Source: Pseudisothecium myosuroides (lineage: Eukaryota > Streptophyta > Bryopsida > Hypnales > Lembophyllaceae). Taken from it: 64,000 nucleotides of DNA. Below are positions 23,828 through 35,823 of the stretch, piece by piece. Location of the stretch: NCBI GenBank assembly GCA_951799445.1, contig OX637295.1:3658001-3722000 (forward strand). The letters run 5' to 3'. The position numbers and the translations under genes were made by a program. A model generated the notes under the pieces. That model was not told where the DNA came from. It did no database searches and worked only from the letters and a program-made list of their open reading frames with translations. Each line of letters begins with the position of its first letter. Position 1 is the first letter of the stretch.

Positions 23828-26787
23828 TCACACAATGCCACGGCGTTCCTTGTACTGCTCAAACGTAAGGAGTGTTTTCGAAACTTTCAACCAGTCCTCT
23901 GGTCTTGGCATCATAATTGCAATGTGGCCTTCCGTGTCCGCCTGGACCAAAATCAAACAGAATAAAAAAGAGTGTCAGTGAAAGAATTTGGTAAGACATC
24001 CAGTTACATTTGATAGAATCAAAAGACAGGTAGGGAATCCATTCTCGTAATTCGAGAGGTTTCACTTAATTATATGGATTTTAATATGGACCTCGTCAAG
24101 AGGATTCCAACACACTCAATACTTAACATTTACATATTACTTGATCAAGTTATGAGCTTTCAAAATTTTGCTTAGAAGTGAGTGAACCATGGGCAGGCTT
24201 TCAGTTGTTGTACATTGTTAGATTCACTAGATTCTGTACTTGTCAAAATCATTTACTCCACTGATGGCCTATGCGTAGCCTACGCACAGCAACAGTTTTC
24301 AAACAAGAAGCGATTCAATGCCTTAGTTACATCCATTCTCACTACACTGATTTATCCAATTAGTGAGGGCGCAGAATTGGAGTCACTTGCAAAATTAGTG
24401 TCACTGCAAAATCTTCCTTTTATGGAAATTAGTACAATAGAGGACCATTTCAACCTGCACTAAAATTATTGCGAGACATTAGTAAATTAGTGTCGCTTAC
24501 ACACTAGTAGGATAAATCAGTGTTCCTAACTTGCAGCCAACAGATAACTTTTAAGCAGATTGTATTGCAATAGATATTTCCAACTGAGGAGGTGACGATC
24601 TCACAACTTTCCGGAGAAATACAGCAGATTCTGGGAAGTGCATTCAGAACAGAGAAACAAACAACAATACGTAAACTCACCCTCTTGTTCAGCAAAGTAG
24701 GATCCTTGATAAGTCGTTCATTGACTTCCAACAAGACTCCTCTAACGCAACACCTGCTTTTAATCACCCCACTTTCACCCATAAACAACCATATTTGACT
24801 CCTGAAAATACATTCAGAAATACTACATTGTAAAGAGCACAAAAACACCAGAAGAAATAGACGGACTGTAGGAACAAACCTTATCATAAAAAAAGCCTCC
24901 CCAACCATAACTTTGCAAAGAACAGAGTTTGGCTCCAGCGAAAGTGCATTCTGAAACAAAAATACAAGAAATAATTAGACAAGACGTCGACCTCACCGCA
25001 AATATCAGTCATGATAGCCACGTTATGGTACTTTGCCTCCACAAAAATACAAAAAAAATCGTAAGGGATTCCAAAAACAAGATCTTTATCACGAGTAGCC
25101 AAGCGGGAATCTTATCAAATTAATGATAATAACAAAAGTCGCCTCATTAGGTCAAAGCAAACCTTCTTTCGTTTTCCAGATACTTTAGCATCAGCACGGT
25201 TCTGCTTCCCAACATTGAAATCAACAGCTGTTACTGCTGGTGTGGGCTTGAAGGCAGCATGAGTTGGCAATAGACCTATCACACACAACCTGCACATGAT
25301 TTAAGGTCCAGTGTCATTGTTCCATGTCTTAGTCTCGCATAACAGTCAGTTCATTCTGACAGATCAAATCACAGTTTGCACTTCAACGTCGCAGTGGGAT
25401 TGGCAATAAGAGCTCCAAAAGAAACGTAAACTTCCCTTTGCAAAACCACTTTAATTCTTCCACATTAAACGCTGTAGTATCATTCGTGTTTCACATTCTA
25501 GTTGAACACGTAAAAGTAACAAAGATATCCACGTAACCTCAAAAGTTTATGCCCAAACAACATATGGCCAAAGTGAATGAGGTAGAGAACTGCATCCACA
25601 AGTTACGCACCCGTTGGCATGTCTGTATACATATTGATCATGAAACTCTTTGCCCACATCTGCACCCTCCATCCATGTGCATACCCATTGTTAGCCCCAC
25701 AAACCGGATGCTTAATGCACTATTTCAAACTCAAAATTCACAGACCAATCATATATTTAAAAGCCAATCCCTCAAAAGCAAAGAGATTAACGTTCCTGCG
25801 TGTAAGGGACACCCTGTACCTCGACATTACGACAGGGACGACACTAAAGAGAACAAGCGGTAAAGCTTCATTATGAACTATAAATTTCTGGATATTGCAA
25901 CCCGCAACTAATTTCTTACTTTTTCAACAAATGATTGTCTCTCTGAAAGACTGAAGAGCCATAAGATAGAGTAATTATAAAACTGTTAGTAAGCTCACCC
26001 CGTCTCCTATACAGACCCCGTTACGCAACTCACACATTCATACGTTTGATTGGACTCAGTCACTCATAGTGGTCCACAACCTCTCTTTTAAAATTGCATT
26101 AGAGTGATAAAAATTAGGTCTCAAGAAATGTGGCTCTTATATCCAAGCTGATCTCTCCACACCTTTATATATACCTCCCAAAATCACAGTCCAACGTAAA
26201 TTAAACGTAAAATAGAATGCTTAAAACCAAAGCAAATAATGCAGATTACGTAATAATCCTCTATCTTTACCAAGCATAATGCAGATTACGTAATAATCCT
26301 CTATCTTTACCAAGCATAATGCAGATTACGTAATAACGAGATAAGCGACGATTTACTTGTGATTACATCATCTGCATTATGTTCGGTACTACATTATCAG
26401 CATTATGGCCATAATCTGCTGCATTATGCTCGGAATTACAATGTCAAAGCCATACTTCCCCCCAAAAGATTACAAAATTCTCCAGCAAGCGATAGGTTGC
26501 TGTCACAAGGTAGGATACTTACCAAGAGCAGCCCAGTGAGTGTAATTGCATTCAATAGCACGCGGCGGCCGAGCCGGCAACTCATGCGCCCGTGGAAACA
26601 AGCTCTCTTCTTCTACTACATCGCCCTTCCCTTCCTCTACCACATCCCTCCCATTCAAAACTGCAGTCGAAATCTCCTCTCCCACCACTCCTGAGGCTCC
26701 AGCCATGCCAAAAACCGCAACATCCAAGGCACTTGCAACTCCGTCTTCTACCACTTCCGCAGCCACGGATGCGTCCTCCTCCACCAT
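23828..26787 (-). CDS. ABITRAM: ABITRAM/FAM206-like protein, spliced, one internal exon not located
   Basis: ABITRAM (FAM206A/Simiate) is a small conserved eukaryotic protein with a single-hybrid fold; the animal form has been tied to actin and transcription, and the plant role is unknown to me. Exons on the minus strand: 26523-26787 (likely first exon, ATG at 26787, acidic N-terminus, ending NYTHWAAL before GTAAGT), 25163-25289, 24880-24950, 24681-24753 and 23828-23941 (stop TGA at 23828). All visible junctions are GT-AG and the last four exons join in frame. Family motifs in order: LCVIGLLPTHAAFKP, AVDFNVGK, KVSGKRKK, NSVLCKV, CCVRGVLLEVNERL, EGHIAIMMPRPEDWLK and LLTFEQYKERR. Phase shows that an exon of length 1 modulo 3 is missing between 25290 and 26522. 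It should carry the Cys-Glu-Asp...His-Ser-Asn segment known from homologues, and I could not find it. The first-exon assignment is therefore less sure than the last four. Confidence 0.85.
26235..26337. repeat. 40-bp tandem repeat in first intron
   Basis: GCAGATTACGTAATAA starts at 26241, 26281 and 26321, an exact 40-bp period over 2.6 copies. Each unit holds the palindrome ATTACGTAAT. Inverted CTGCATTATG motifs follow at 26370-26425. Confidence 0.9.
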
Positions 26788-27011
26788 CTCAAATTCTCTA
26801 ACACGCAAACACGAAGGCTCACACAAACCCTGAACCTCAGAATGCCAGAGAGAAACTCGTGATTCGGGAATCTGCTGCTACGGTACGCAAATTGATTACT
26901 CGTCTCTGTGAGGAAACAAACTGCGACAATTGGCGGCGTCGTTATCGCATGATGCGCAATTTTTCTCGCAATTCATGTCGCGCAAATGGAATGTCCTGCG
27001 TCGGGAAGAGA

Positions 27012-27052
27012 TTAGGGTTTAGGGTTTTAGGGTATTTTAGGGTTTAGGGTTT
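27012..27052. promoter_or_regulatory. Cluster of telobox motifs upstream of ABITRAM-like gene
   Basis: TTAGGGTTTAGGG-type units (AAACCCTAA on the gene's strand) lie about 230-270 bp upstream of the likely ATG. In plants, AAACCCTAA teloboxes are common in promoters of growth and translation genes. A remnant of interstitial telomeric repeat is the alternative. Confidence 0.6.
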
Positions 27053-27097
27053 ACAGAACATACAATATCAACAGTTGGGACTAATTTGTGACTGGTC

Positions 27098-28570
27098 TTA
27101 ACCCTTAATCACCGAAGGGGACAAAAAGTGTCCTCACACACTGTAGCAGTCCAATTTGAAGTGCTCTAACTTTTGCATCTTATGTCCAAATTTAATAAAA
27201 CTTGTTGTAAAAGTTGCGCATACTAGTCTAGTTTGCGTGGTAAAATTTTCAGATCAATCCAAGACGAATTGAGTTTGTGAAAGCCAATCGAAGTTCACAG
27301 GTTCAATTTGTGAACCCCTCATCACCTAAGCTTGTTTGAGTTCAAATACATCATTGCTTTTGAAGTGTTATAAATCTAAATGTCACCTAGTTGTAGAGAT
27401 CTCAACTGTACAATCTTGTAGTGCACGTGTTGTAGATGACATGAATCAAATTTGGAGTCATTTGGTCACGTAGATTGCAAGATTATAATGTTTTAGTGTT
27501 GAAAAAGGATGTTGAAATTTTGCTACAAACACATTTGGACATAACATTGCTAACTAGGGACTTTTGTCCCTTGACACACAAGGGATAAATCCCCCTTGGA
27601 TGCCTGTGGGGAATTTAGTTTAAATGTCAAACATGTAATTCATTGGGCAGTGGTTGGGTTGTCAAGCTCTCATTTTGTTTGCTATGCAGACCCCAACCTC
27701 AAACCCATCTCTTCCAGCCAAGTGGAACGTGTAGAGACTTGTCAGGAACTTTCAAGCTTGGGGGACTTCCCTTTCTACTGAGGCAAAAGGGCCCCCCCTA
27801 GGCTTGGTTAATAATGTTATGGAGATGAAGTTCGATTTCTAAATCTACTCAAATGAAAAAACTTTAAACTATAAAGTGATTCAAAACTAGCATACAAACA
27901 CATTGGTGAAAAAAAATATCATTGAATTGACTCATTGTGTCTGCAAAATGGCTTCCAAATGTCAAAAAAATAGCAAGAAAAGTTGCAACAAACACATCTA
28001 AAGCTAAACCTCCTCCTCCTAGAATGCTTCTCAGTCACTCATAACTTCTTGAATTGATATGAAATTTTAGGCACACAAATTAGACTAGTATGCGCAACTT
28101 TTCCAAATTTTTTTATTAAAATCAAACACTATATGAAGAAGAAACAGGCCGCCGAAGTTCATTGTGATCCAAAAATGTCAGGGTATTGAACTTCGAATTG
28201 CTCCCAAACATTCAAAAAAACTTGGATTGACATGAAAATTCTACCACAATAACTAGACTTCAAGGAAAACATAACCCAAATTTTTATTGAATACTAACAT
28301 TGTATGAAGGAGATACAAGCCCTCGAAGTTGCAGCCTTCAAATGCAGTTTGGTGACCTCAAATTGAACTTGTGAACTTCGATTGGCTTCTAAGAAATCAG
28401 TACATCTTGGATTGATCTGAAAATTTTACCACATAAACTAGAAGAGAGAGTACAAATTTTCCAACAAGTTTTATTGAATTTGGACATTGGATGCAAAAGT
28501 TACAACACTTTGAATTGGACTTGAAACTATGTGAGGACACTTTTGGTCCCCTTAGGCGATAAGGGGTTGA
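27098..28570. mobile_element. TTAA foldback element with about 220-bp inverted arms
   Basis: The left end TTAACCCTTAATCACCGAAG and the reverse complement of the right end, TCAACCCCTTATCGCCTAAG, begin inverted arms of about 220 bp. The shared text includes AAGTGTCCTCACA and TTTTCAGATCAATCCAAGA. The right half holds three tandem units about 183 bp apart (near 28037, 28217 and 28402), each starting TTGAATTGATATGAAA or similar. No transposase frame. Confidence 0.8.
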
Positions 28571-29640
28571 GGGTAACCAGTCTATTACCACCCAAATTAC
28601 AATCCCGCTTTCATATACATGAGGTATACATTTGAGTTCTGAAAAGTACCCCATGGGTCATAAGGATGAATTACAATGGAGCCAGTAATAGGTTGGTTCA
28701 CCTTATCAACACTTCTTTAACCTTTAATTGTCCCAGGCTTTAACAAATGTATATAGTACCCAATTTGAAGACTAGAATATCGGATTTTTGTAGTAAAATA
28801 TGGCAAGACATATATCATTGGATTGATAGTTCCATAATAAGCATATTTGGTTTGAATGTCACCTTAACACTCTAAACCTTATCATGCTCAAATACTTTAC
28901 CATACATGTAGAATATAGATCATCATGAATACAAACTTTTGTAATTATTTGATACCTCAATCCATGCATCTTCTATGTCTAAGCCTAGAGAATATGTTGC
29001 CCCGTATGTTGCATTTAAGATTGAACTTCCTGGACAAGTAAGGATTAACCCTTAAAGATCTATGTGTCCACTAGGTGGGTTATGAATGTTTTCAAGAATT
29101 TATTGTAGGAGTTCCATGAAGTGGATGAAGCACATCCAATTATGTTGAAAAAGTGAGTTTTATCTATTCACCTTTTAGCAATGTGACTAGTTTAATCATT
29201 TGGTTCTTTAGATTTTTGTGCGAGGTTCTAAATTAGTTCATATAAGGATGGAAGAGAAAAGGAAAATTTGCAAAAATCAAGACTTTATGTCTTGATTCTT
29301 ATATATCAAGCTATAATTGATTTCACCTAAAATATTCCTAATTTATATTCTATTACCGTAGTTGTAAACTAACTGGATGAATTGGAAAAATAGTTGGATG
29401 GAATCAGGAAACTTGGGCAGTGAAACTAATATTTTTTTACTTAATGCCGTTTGGAACTAAAGGTTCAATAATTGGAACCGGAAATTGAAAAGAAAAAGGG
29501 GCAAACTTGTTAGCTATTGGCTGGTTCTCTCAAGGGTATGGTTGAATTTTTCGGATATCATCTGCTTAAAGTTGATGAAGGTCAATTCTCAGGCAAGTAT
29601 GTGGGAGATGGTTCGCATCTTAGGCGAGTAGGTCGACACG
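28571..29640. other. AT-rich intergenic stretch
   Basis: No gene seen. TTAACCTTTAATTGTCCCAG (28718) and TTAACCCTTAAAGATC (29046) resemble TTAA-element ends, but matching partners were not found. Confidence 0.4.
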
Positions 29641-30638
29641 CCTAGGGTTTGTGGCTTCTATTGTTCCCATTTCATTTCTCGCTTGCAACCTCACTGTGTG
29701 TGTTTCTCCATTGTGTCTCTACTCTCTTGATATCTCACATCGGTTATTATGCGCTCTTGTTTTCTTTTGTAGCTCACTTGCTTACCCATGCGTCATTGTC
29801 ATCGTTATTCCTCGCCCTTTTGTTGCTGAGAACTAAAATCGAAGAAGGAGTGGAAAGTCGTACACATCCTATGAGGTTGGTAAGCTCTTAGTTTTCATGA
29901 ATGAATCCCCAAGCAATGTCTCTAGGGTTTTGCTGTAAAGCGTTTCTATTATTTATTTGATTCTTGATAATGTTCTATTTATGAGATCCAATGCTATTGT
30001 TTTGCATTTCTAATTTTATATAGTTTGTGGTATCGCTTGAAGTCTATACTATCTCTTTCAATAAGAGCTATTCTATGAATAATCACCATAGTATCCCTTC
30101 AAGTCTGTAGTATCTTTGTGATTTTTTAATAACAACTTTTCTACAAATAATCATCAAAGTATCCTATGAAGTCTTTGTTATTGTTTTTATTTTGGAACAT
30201 AAAATGTCATAAAATTCAAATATTTCATTATGTAATTATAGAATTAAATCGTCTTCAGTATTGCATAAATGTGCATGAGCTAATAGGTTTGGATGGGATT
30301 CAATATGAGTATGATTATCGCATCTTTTGATTCATGAGCACTTGAATGTGTGGCTTGTAGATTTTGTGCAGTATTAGAGTGTAGACTATGGACTACTTCT
30401 ATAAGATAAGAATTGAACTTGAAGGTTTTGAAAGTTGAGGTAAATATGAACTTTGTAAAGAACTTGATTCAGTTCCTTTGATTTATATTTCCTTTATCCT
30501 AGAAAGATATTTGGTAGTTCAAATTTTAGACTTTGTTTTTGAATTTTCAAGGAGTGGATTTCAGTTTTCATCATTCTGCCTTCATGATGTTAATTTTTGT
30601 GGTGGTGTTCATTTTTAGGGTTTTGCATTGCCATCAAG
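29641..30638 (+). other. Probable leader of the hAT relic
   Basis: A TC-rich block (29650-29880) ends in GTTG then GTAAGC, a donor-like site. A TTTTTAG then GGTTTTGC acceptor-like site precedes the transposase ATG at 30639. This suggests a 5' leader with an intron; terminal inverted repeats of the transposon were not found. Confidence 0.3.
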
Positions 30639-32877
30639 ATGGCTTCAAGGAAGAGGCAAAGAACATTAGGATAGTTTGTTTAGGACTGGTCAAGCTCTAT
30701 AAGAGCTAGAAGTGGCCCAAGTAGTGGTTGCTTCTGGATCTAATTCAGACGAGGGAGGCAGTAAGGTAGATATTGTACATGCTACTAGATTGTTGTGGAA
30801 GGACAAATGGATCTAAGACTTTTATAGGTTGGAATTAATTCCAAAGTTGATAGGGCTTTCTGTACGGTTTGCAAAGCAGCTGGTGGTCGTGGAGTTTTTG
30901 CAACAAATGGCTCTATCAACATCAAGTATTCAACTTTCCATGAACATTCCCAAAGTGAGGAAAATAAAAAATTGGCATGGGCAACCCAATCTAGAAGCAA
31001 GAGAATGGAGAAGCACATCGCTCAACAGTCAAGAACAGCTGATGAAGCGCTCCTTACCTTGGAAGCAGCATACTACATTGGAATGGGAACCATTCTATTT
31101 ATTAAGTTTCCACCCTTGTGTGATTTGTTGGTAGATTTAAAAATTGATATTACTCCTGCTTTGTATCATGATGATAAGGCATGTGCTGATATGCTAATTT
31201 GTATTTCATGTGTGATTCATAGAAAAATGCTTGATAAAATTTGAAATTCTTAATACTTTGGAATAATGGTAGATGAGTTGACATATATTTATGTTACAGG
31301 TCACTTAGTTGTGTTTTCCACTTTTCTTGAGGATGGTATACCTGCATCTGTTTTTCTTGGCTTGTTGTACATTCCTAATGGTAAAAAAGATGCGAGTATT
31401 ATATATGAGATACTACTGACTAGCTTGAAGCAGTGGGGTTTGGATTTGAAAAAGTTTGTTGGATTCGGTTCAGATGGTGCGGTAGTGATGGTGGACTCTC
31501 GCAATGGAATTGCTTCAAAGCTCAAAAACGAGGTTAATCCATTCCTACTATCTATACATTGTGTTGCCTACTGAACTAATTTGGTAGCACTTGATGCAGC
31601 ATGTAGTACATTGTGCAAAGATATGTCTAAAGTAATTGATAAGATGTTAAATGATACCGCTTTTCACTTCAAGAAGTCGTCAAAAGCAAAGTGCAAACTT
31701 GCAGTTATCAAAAAAGAGTTATTTGACACTCAAAAAACTTTGAAGAGGAACCAAAAAATTCGATGGCTATCAAGGTGGCAGGTTGTTACTATTTTGTGTG
31801 ACTCTTTAGAGAGTGTTATAGTTTATTTCCGTGATGTTCTTCATGTTTGATGATGATGCTGGCACAAGTTTGCTCTATACTAAGCTTCGTTTTTTTAAAT
31901 ATATTTATTGCTTGTATTTTTTAGTAGATATTTTGCATAGTTTGTCTATTTTAAGTCGAACATTCCAATGTAAATTTGTTGATGTGAGCAGTGTTGGTGC
32001 ACTTATGAGGTCTGAGATTACATCGATTCGAATGACTTTCATTACTGAAAGTACGGACTTGAATGAATCCACTTTCAACAAGGACACTAGTTACCATATT
32101 ATTCCTTCATTTGGCCCCCCAGGAGGTTATCTTCAGAGATTATCTTTTGAGCTTCGCAGTTCTAAAATTCCATAGTGTGGAAATGATAAGGGATAGGACC
32201 GGAGCCGATTTGACTGAAGCTTTGGTGTTTCAAACTTCTTTTGCAGAAGAAGTTTGTAAAGGTTTGGAGGCCCGTTTCCAAGACAATGATATTATTTCTT
32301 GTTTTAAAATATTAACCCCGTGTGAGTTGCCCTCTAGACAAGTTGGCATGAAAAGTTGCAGAGTTGCAGAGTTGGAAAAACTTTGTGACCATTTCGGAAA
32401 GGCAAAAACGATTGGAGAGTTGAAATATGGTGCCATGATCAATGCTGATGGTATTAGGAGAGAGTTCTATGCTTACAAAATCCAAGCCTCTACAGAGTGG
32501 TGTGAGAATTTTTTTTTATCTATGGTCTATTGTAAGTTGGAACCATGCATTACAATTGAAATATACTAATCTTCGTGTTCTTGCAGAGATTGCTAGGATT
32601 CATTGTGTAAGTACAACTCAATGTGAACGAGCCTTTTCCATTGAAAATTGCATTAAGACCAAATTCAGCAATAAGCTTCAAACTAAGAATTTGGAATCAA
32701 TTATACGTGATGCAATAGAAGGCATGTGTGCCGACTATGAGTCTATTTTGATAGAAGCCATTTCTTTATGGAAGAACTCTAGGAAATTCAGATGGTTGTT
32801 TTCCCACCCCTAAAAAATACCTTTCTGCACATTTGGATCGTGAAGGTGAAGATGTTGATTTTGATCTTGATGATTGA
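30639..32877 (+). pseudogene. hAT-family transposase relic (ZNF862-like), broken
   Basis: The reading frame is spread over all three plus frames, with stops and frameshifts. Pieces in order: MASRKRQRTLG at 30639; a zinc-finger-like Cys-rich block (AFCTVCKAAGGRG) near 30855; FATNGSINIKYSTFHEH; MEKHIAQQSR; VDELTYIYVTGHLVVFSTF at 31269; LYIPNGKKDASI; VGFGSDGAVVMV; SIHCVAY then stop at 31574; and a C-terminal hAT dimerisation block (VSTTQCERAFS near 32610, then NKLQTKNLESIIRDAIEG). It ends in an acidic tail at 32877. At least six disruptions are visible, so it cannot be active. The closest family by motif is the ZNF862/C17orf113-type hAT group (established family knowledge). Standard hAT 8-bp target duplications were not identified. 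Confidence 0.85.
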
Positions 32878-33000
32878 TTGATTTTTTTTTTGACTTTGAT
32901 GTTTGATTTTTTTGCTTTTGCTTTTTTATCTTTTCTTTTTTCCTTGTATGTTAGTAAGATAGAGGTCATTCTTTCTTATTTGCATCATGAAGGAGTTACC

Positions 33001-33053
33001 CTTATAACCTCTCATACAATTTCTATCAAGGGATAGTATGAAAGGTTATAAGG
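33001..33053. repeat. Stem-loop downstream of the hAT relic
   Basis: CCTTATAACCTCTCATAC pairs with GTATGAAAGGTTATAAGG (17 of 18 positions) around a loop of about 16 nt. Confidence 0.75.
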
Positions 33054-33434
33054 ATCCATGGCCATCAACCGGTGATGGACTTATTCTAGTTCAATTCATG
33101 TCATGGATATCGGTTGATTTAATTGTAATTAGTTTTTTTGGCCAATTTTTTTCAAAAGTTTTACACTGATAAGGAATACAAATAAACGGTTTTGGACTTG
33201 TTCGAATTTGGGTTTTCCAACCTGCAACCGAGAAGAATAGAGTAAGGATTGGTCAAGCTTCTAAAATGACGTTTGGTGACTGTCCCAAGCATAAAATCTT
33301 CCCAAACGTTGATGGCGACATTGAAAGTCTACAAGGGGGTCCACATATTGACTATTCTTGTCTAACATTCAAGCTCACCATTACAGGGAATTTTCCTTAG
33401 CCATCAAAGTTTTTTTTCCCGGGCTCCTCCTCCA
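33054..33434. other. Intergenic stretch
   Basis: No gene or repeat end recognised; it may include the decayed interior of the S1 element whose right end follows. Confidence 0.4.
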
Positions 33435-33508
33435 TGTCACATGCAGAAGATCATTTTGGAACAAAATTTTAAGGCCAATAGGAAGATCATTTTGGGACGG
33501 AGGGAGTA
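33435..33508 (+). mobile_element. S1 Stowaway-like right end
   Basis: AGATCATTTTGG occurs twice, then GGGACGGAGGGAGTA; this is nearly identical to the right end of 38215-38783. No left end was found. Confidence 0.6.
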
Positions 33509-33739
33509 TTTATGTACAGTACATTCTATGTTGGACAATACATGTTCAAGCTAGTGGATAAATTGAGTCACAAAATAAGTGCCCATCTAACACAATGTGA
33601 TAACAATGTGGTCACATTTATCACAATAATGTCTATTATTGTAATACAAAACTTTTACTCTTCACAAATATTGCTTACAAAATCTAAACAATGCATTGTT
33701 TGGTGCATTGAAATCATCTTTGAAGATATGACTTGAGCT

Positions 33740-35200
33740 CAATTCATATTTTGAATAAATTTAATAATTTCTAAAAGAAACAAAATCTTTGAAAATTGGT
33801 ATTTCCTTGACATAAGTGCCTATTGGCCGACAGTGACCAATTATCATTTAGAAAGCATCTAAAAAAATTAAGGATATTACCAATGGAGAGTAAAAAAACA
33901 TTACGACTTCATAGTTTTAATTGTAGAAATGTAATTTGGAAGCTACCATCTTAAAATTAGCTTCTACAAGATTATTTAGATTGCAATATAAAATTTGCAA
34001 ATAACTCGTCAGTCAAAATGATCGATCCTTCATCTGCATGAGTTTAAATGAATCATTCCACCTTGAAACGACTAGCACGTCTCTAACTAAAGGTAATCTT
34101 TCAAAAAATTTACTTTGACATAATGAATAGATCATAGTTGCAATCCTTCTTTCAAGTTTCAATAGAAACCTGAAAGTCATTCAACACTGAGAAGCTTTAA
34201 CGAAGTTCACAAAACATATCAATTCAAGGATACTCTACATTTTTTTAGATAGAAGGTATCAAAGGGCAAAACTTGTACTCTAAAAAAGTAGTAATTTAGA
34301 GAATGTGATTTGAAACTCCAATGAAGGGTCATAGTCATAACTTGGAATTAATATTACTAGAAGAGCATCCAAAAGTCCCTTGACACATGCACAAGAAAAC
34401 TAAAAATTTGAAATTGGATATGTAAAATTAATATCCTACCAAAAGCAACTTGAAAGACAAAAATTACAGGGGGCTTGGCAAATTAAGCAAAATAATGCAA
34501 ATGGTATAGCAAATTCCTCTTACTACTGATATGATTTTGCTTGATTTGCTAAGGCCTCTATATTTTTGTATTTTTGTCTTACTTTTGAAGTGATTTGTCT
34601 AGTCATCTAAATTCTAAATCTAGTCTTGTTGTGTTATCAAAAGTACCTCGGGATGCACTTCTTATGATAATATCTTCGAGTTTTAATTATAAACTAATAA
34701 AAGGTTAAGAATGCATTTTGAAGGCCATTATGTCAGTTGCAAAATGGATGTTCTTACCATTGACAAAAAACCCTTAATTGAACATCTTGTTGAACTTTGG
34801 ATTTATGGGCAAGGTCTTATCATACATACAAGTGAACTAAGTCCACCTTTCTCACCATCCATTAGCTTGCCATATGGCTTACCTAATGAAGTTAAGTACG
34901 TGGAGTTCAAAAGACAATAGCTATGCAAGAGTCGTGAGTGAAAATTTGGACAAAAAATACTTCAAATTCATGCTTTCATAGGTCCAAACATCAACACTAC
35001 CTACTTGCAGATTTTCCTAGGGAATTTATTTTACTTTATTTTAATGGCCATCATTACAAAAAAATAAGGCCTCCACAAGGCCGCTTGCTAGTGACAAACC
35101 AAGCTATTTCCCCGTCCCTGTCAAACCTATAGATTCTTGCGAATCTAAAGTTCACACAATTTAACTTTTGTGAAGACTATTAGGTGATGATATTTAAAAT
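33740..35200. repeat. Dispersed repeat H, copy 1
   Basis: Shares with 36140-37300 the phrases AATGAATCATTCCACCTTGA, GAATGTGATTTGAAA, TTGAACTTTGGA and CTCACC...GCCATATGG in the same order, and with 47520-49450 in the opposite orientation. AT-rich and non-coding; boundaries are approximate. Confidence 0.5.
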
Positions 35201-35320
35201 ACATTAAAGCAACAGAGTACAACCAACAGAATACACGGGGTTAAATGGACAAATTAAGCAACCACTTAATTTGCTTAATTGACAAATTAAACAAATTAAG
35301 TCAAATCAAACATAATTTTG

Positions 35321-35365
35321 TGGCTTTGAAGCTAGTTGCCAAAAGGCAACTAGCTTCAAAAGCCA
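35321..35365. repeat. Near-perfect 21-bp hairpin
   Basis: GTGGCTTTGAAGCTAGTTGCC pairs with its complement across a 4-nt AAAA loop with one bulged base. Weaker pairing continues outward through CATAATTTT. Confidence 0.85.
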
Positions 35366-35392
35366 CTAAATTATTATGATGTGTTTGATGGT

Positions 35393-35823
35393 GAGAAGAG
35401 AAGCTTTTTAAAGAAGTTGGGTAGTAATAGTGAACACAATCCATGTGGGATATGCAAATTGGGCTTAATAGGAACTCAACCACTCATAGTTAAGTTAAAA
35501 CATAAGAATTGTTCATAATTTTTAGTTGGAGACTCAAAACCCTCTTTGAATTTTGTCCATAACTTTTAGTTGGAGACTCAAAACCTCAAACGGATTTTTA
35601 AAGATGAAATTTAGCTTGATTCTCCAACTTTTCTTAGCCCAAAGTTTTTTGAAAAAAGATATTATACTATGCTTAAATGTGGTCTGAAATTCTACTTTTA
35701 ACGCAATTCTTACATTTTAACTTAACTATGAGCGGTTGAGCTCTTGATAACAATTTACATATCCCATATGGATTGTGTTCACTACTACTATCCAACTTCT
35801 ACAAAGAGCTTCTCTTTTCACTT
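35393..35823. mobile_element. Inverted-repeat element F, copy 3, with outer termini
   Basis: Outer inverted arms of about 120 bp (35393-35515 and 35700-35823) share AGAGAAGCT, GAACACAATCCAT and TAGTTAAGTTAAAA. Between them are the inner motifs of the F copies at 3400 and 14045 (TCCATAACTTTTAGTTGGAG). It is the most complete F copy. Confidence 0.7.

Noticed and set aside
24182..24463. 93-codon plus-strand ORF
   Set aside because: It lies antisense within an intron of the ABITRAM-like gene and has no recognisable domain.
25780..25870. Candidate for the missing ABITRAM exon ending at an AG/GT near 25820
   Set aside because: The phase fits, but the translation lacks the expected Cys-Glu-Asp and His-Ser-Asn residues.
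26546..26833. Plus-strand Ser/Thr/Pro-rich ORFs
   Set aside because: They are the antisense shadow of the likely first exon of the ABITRAM-like gene.
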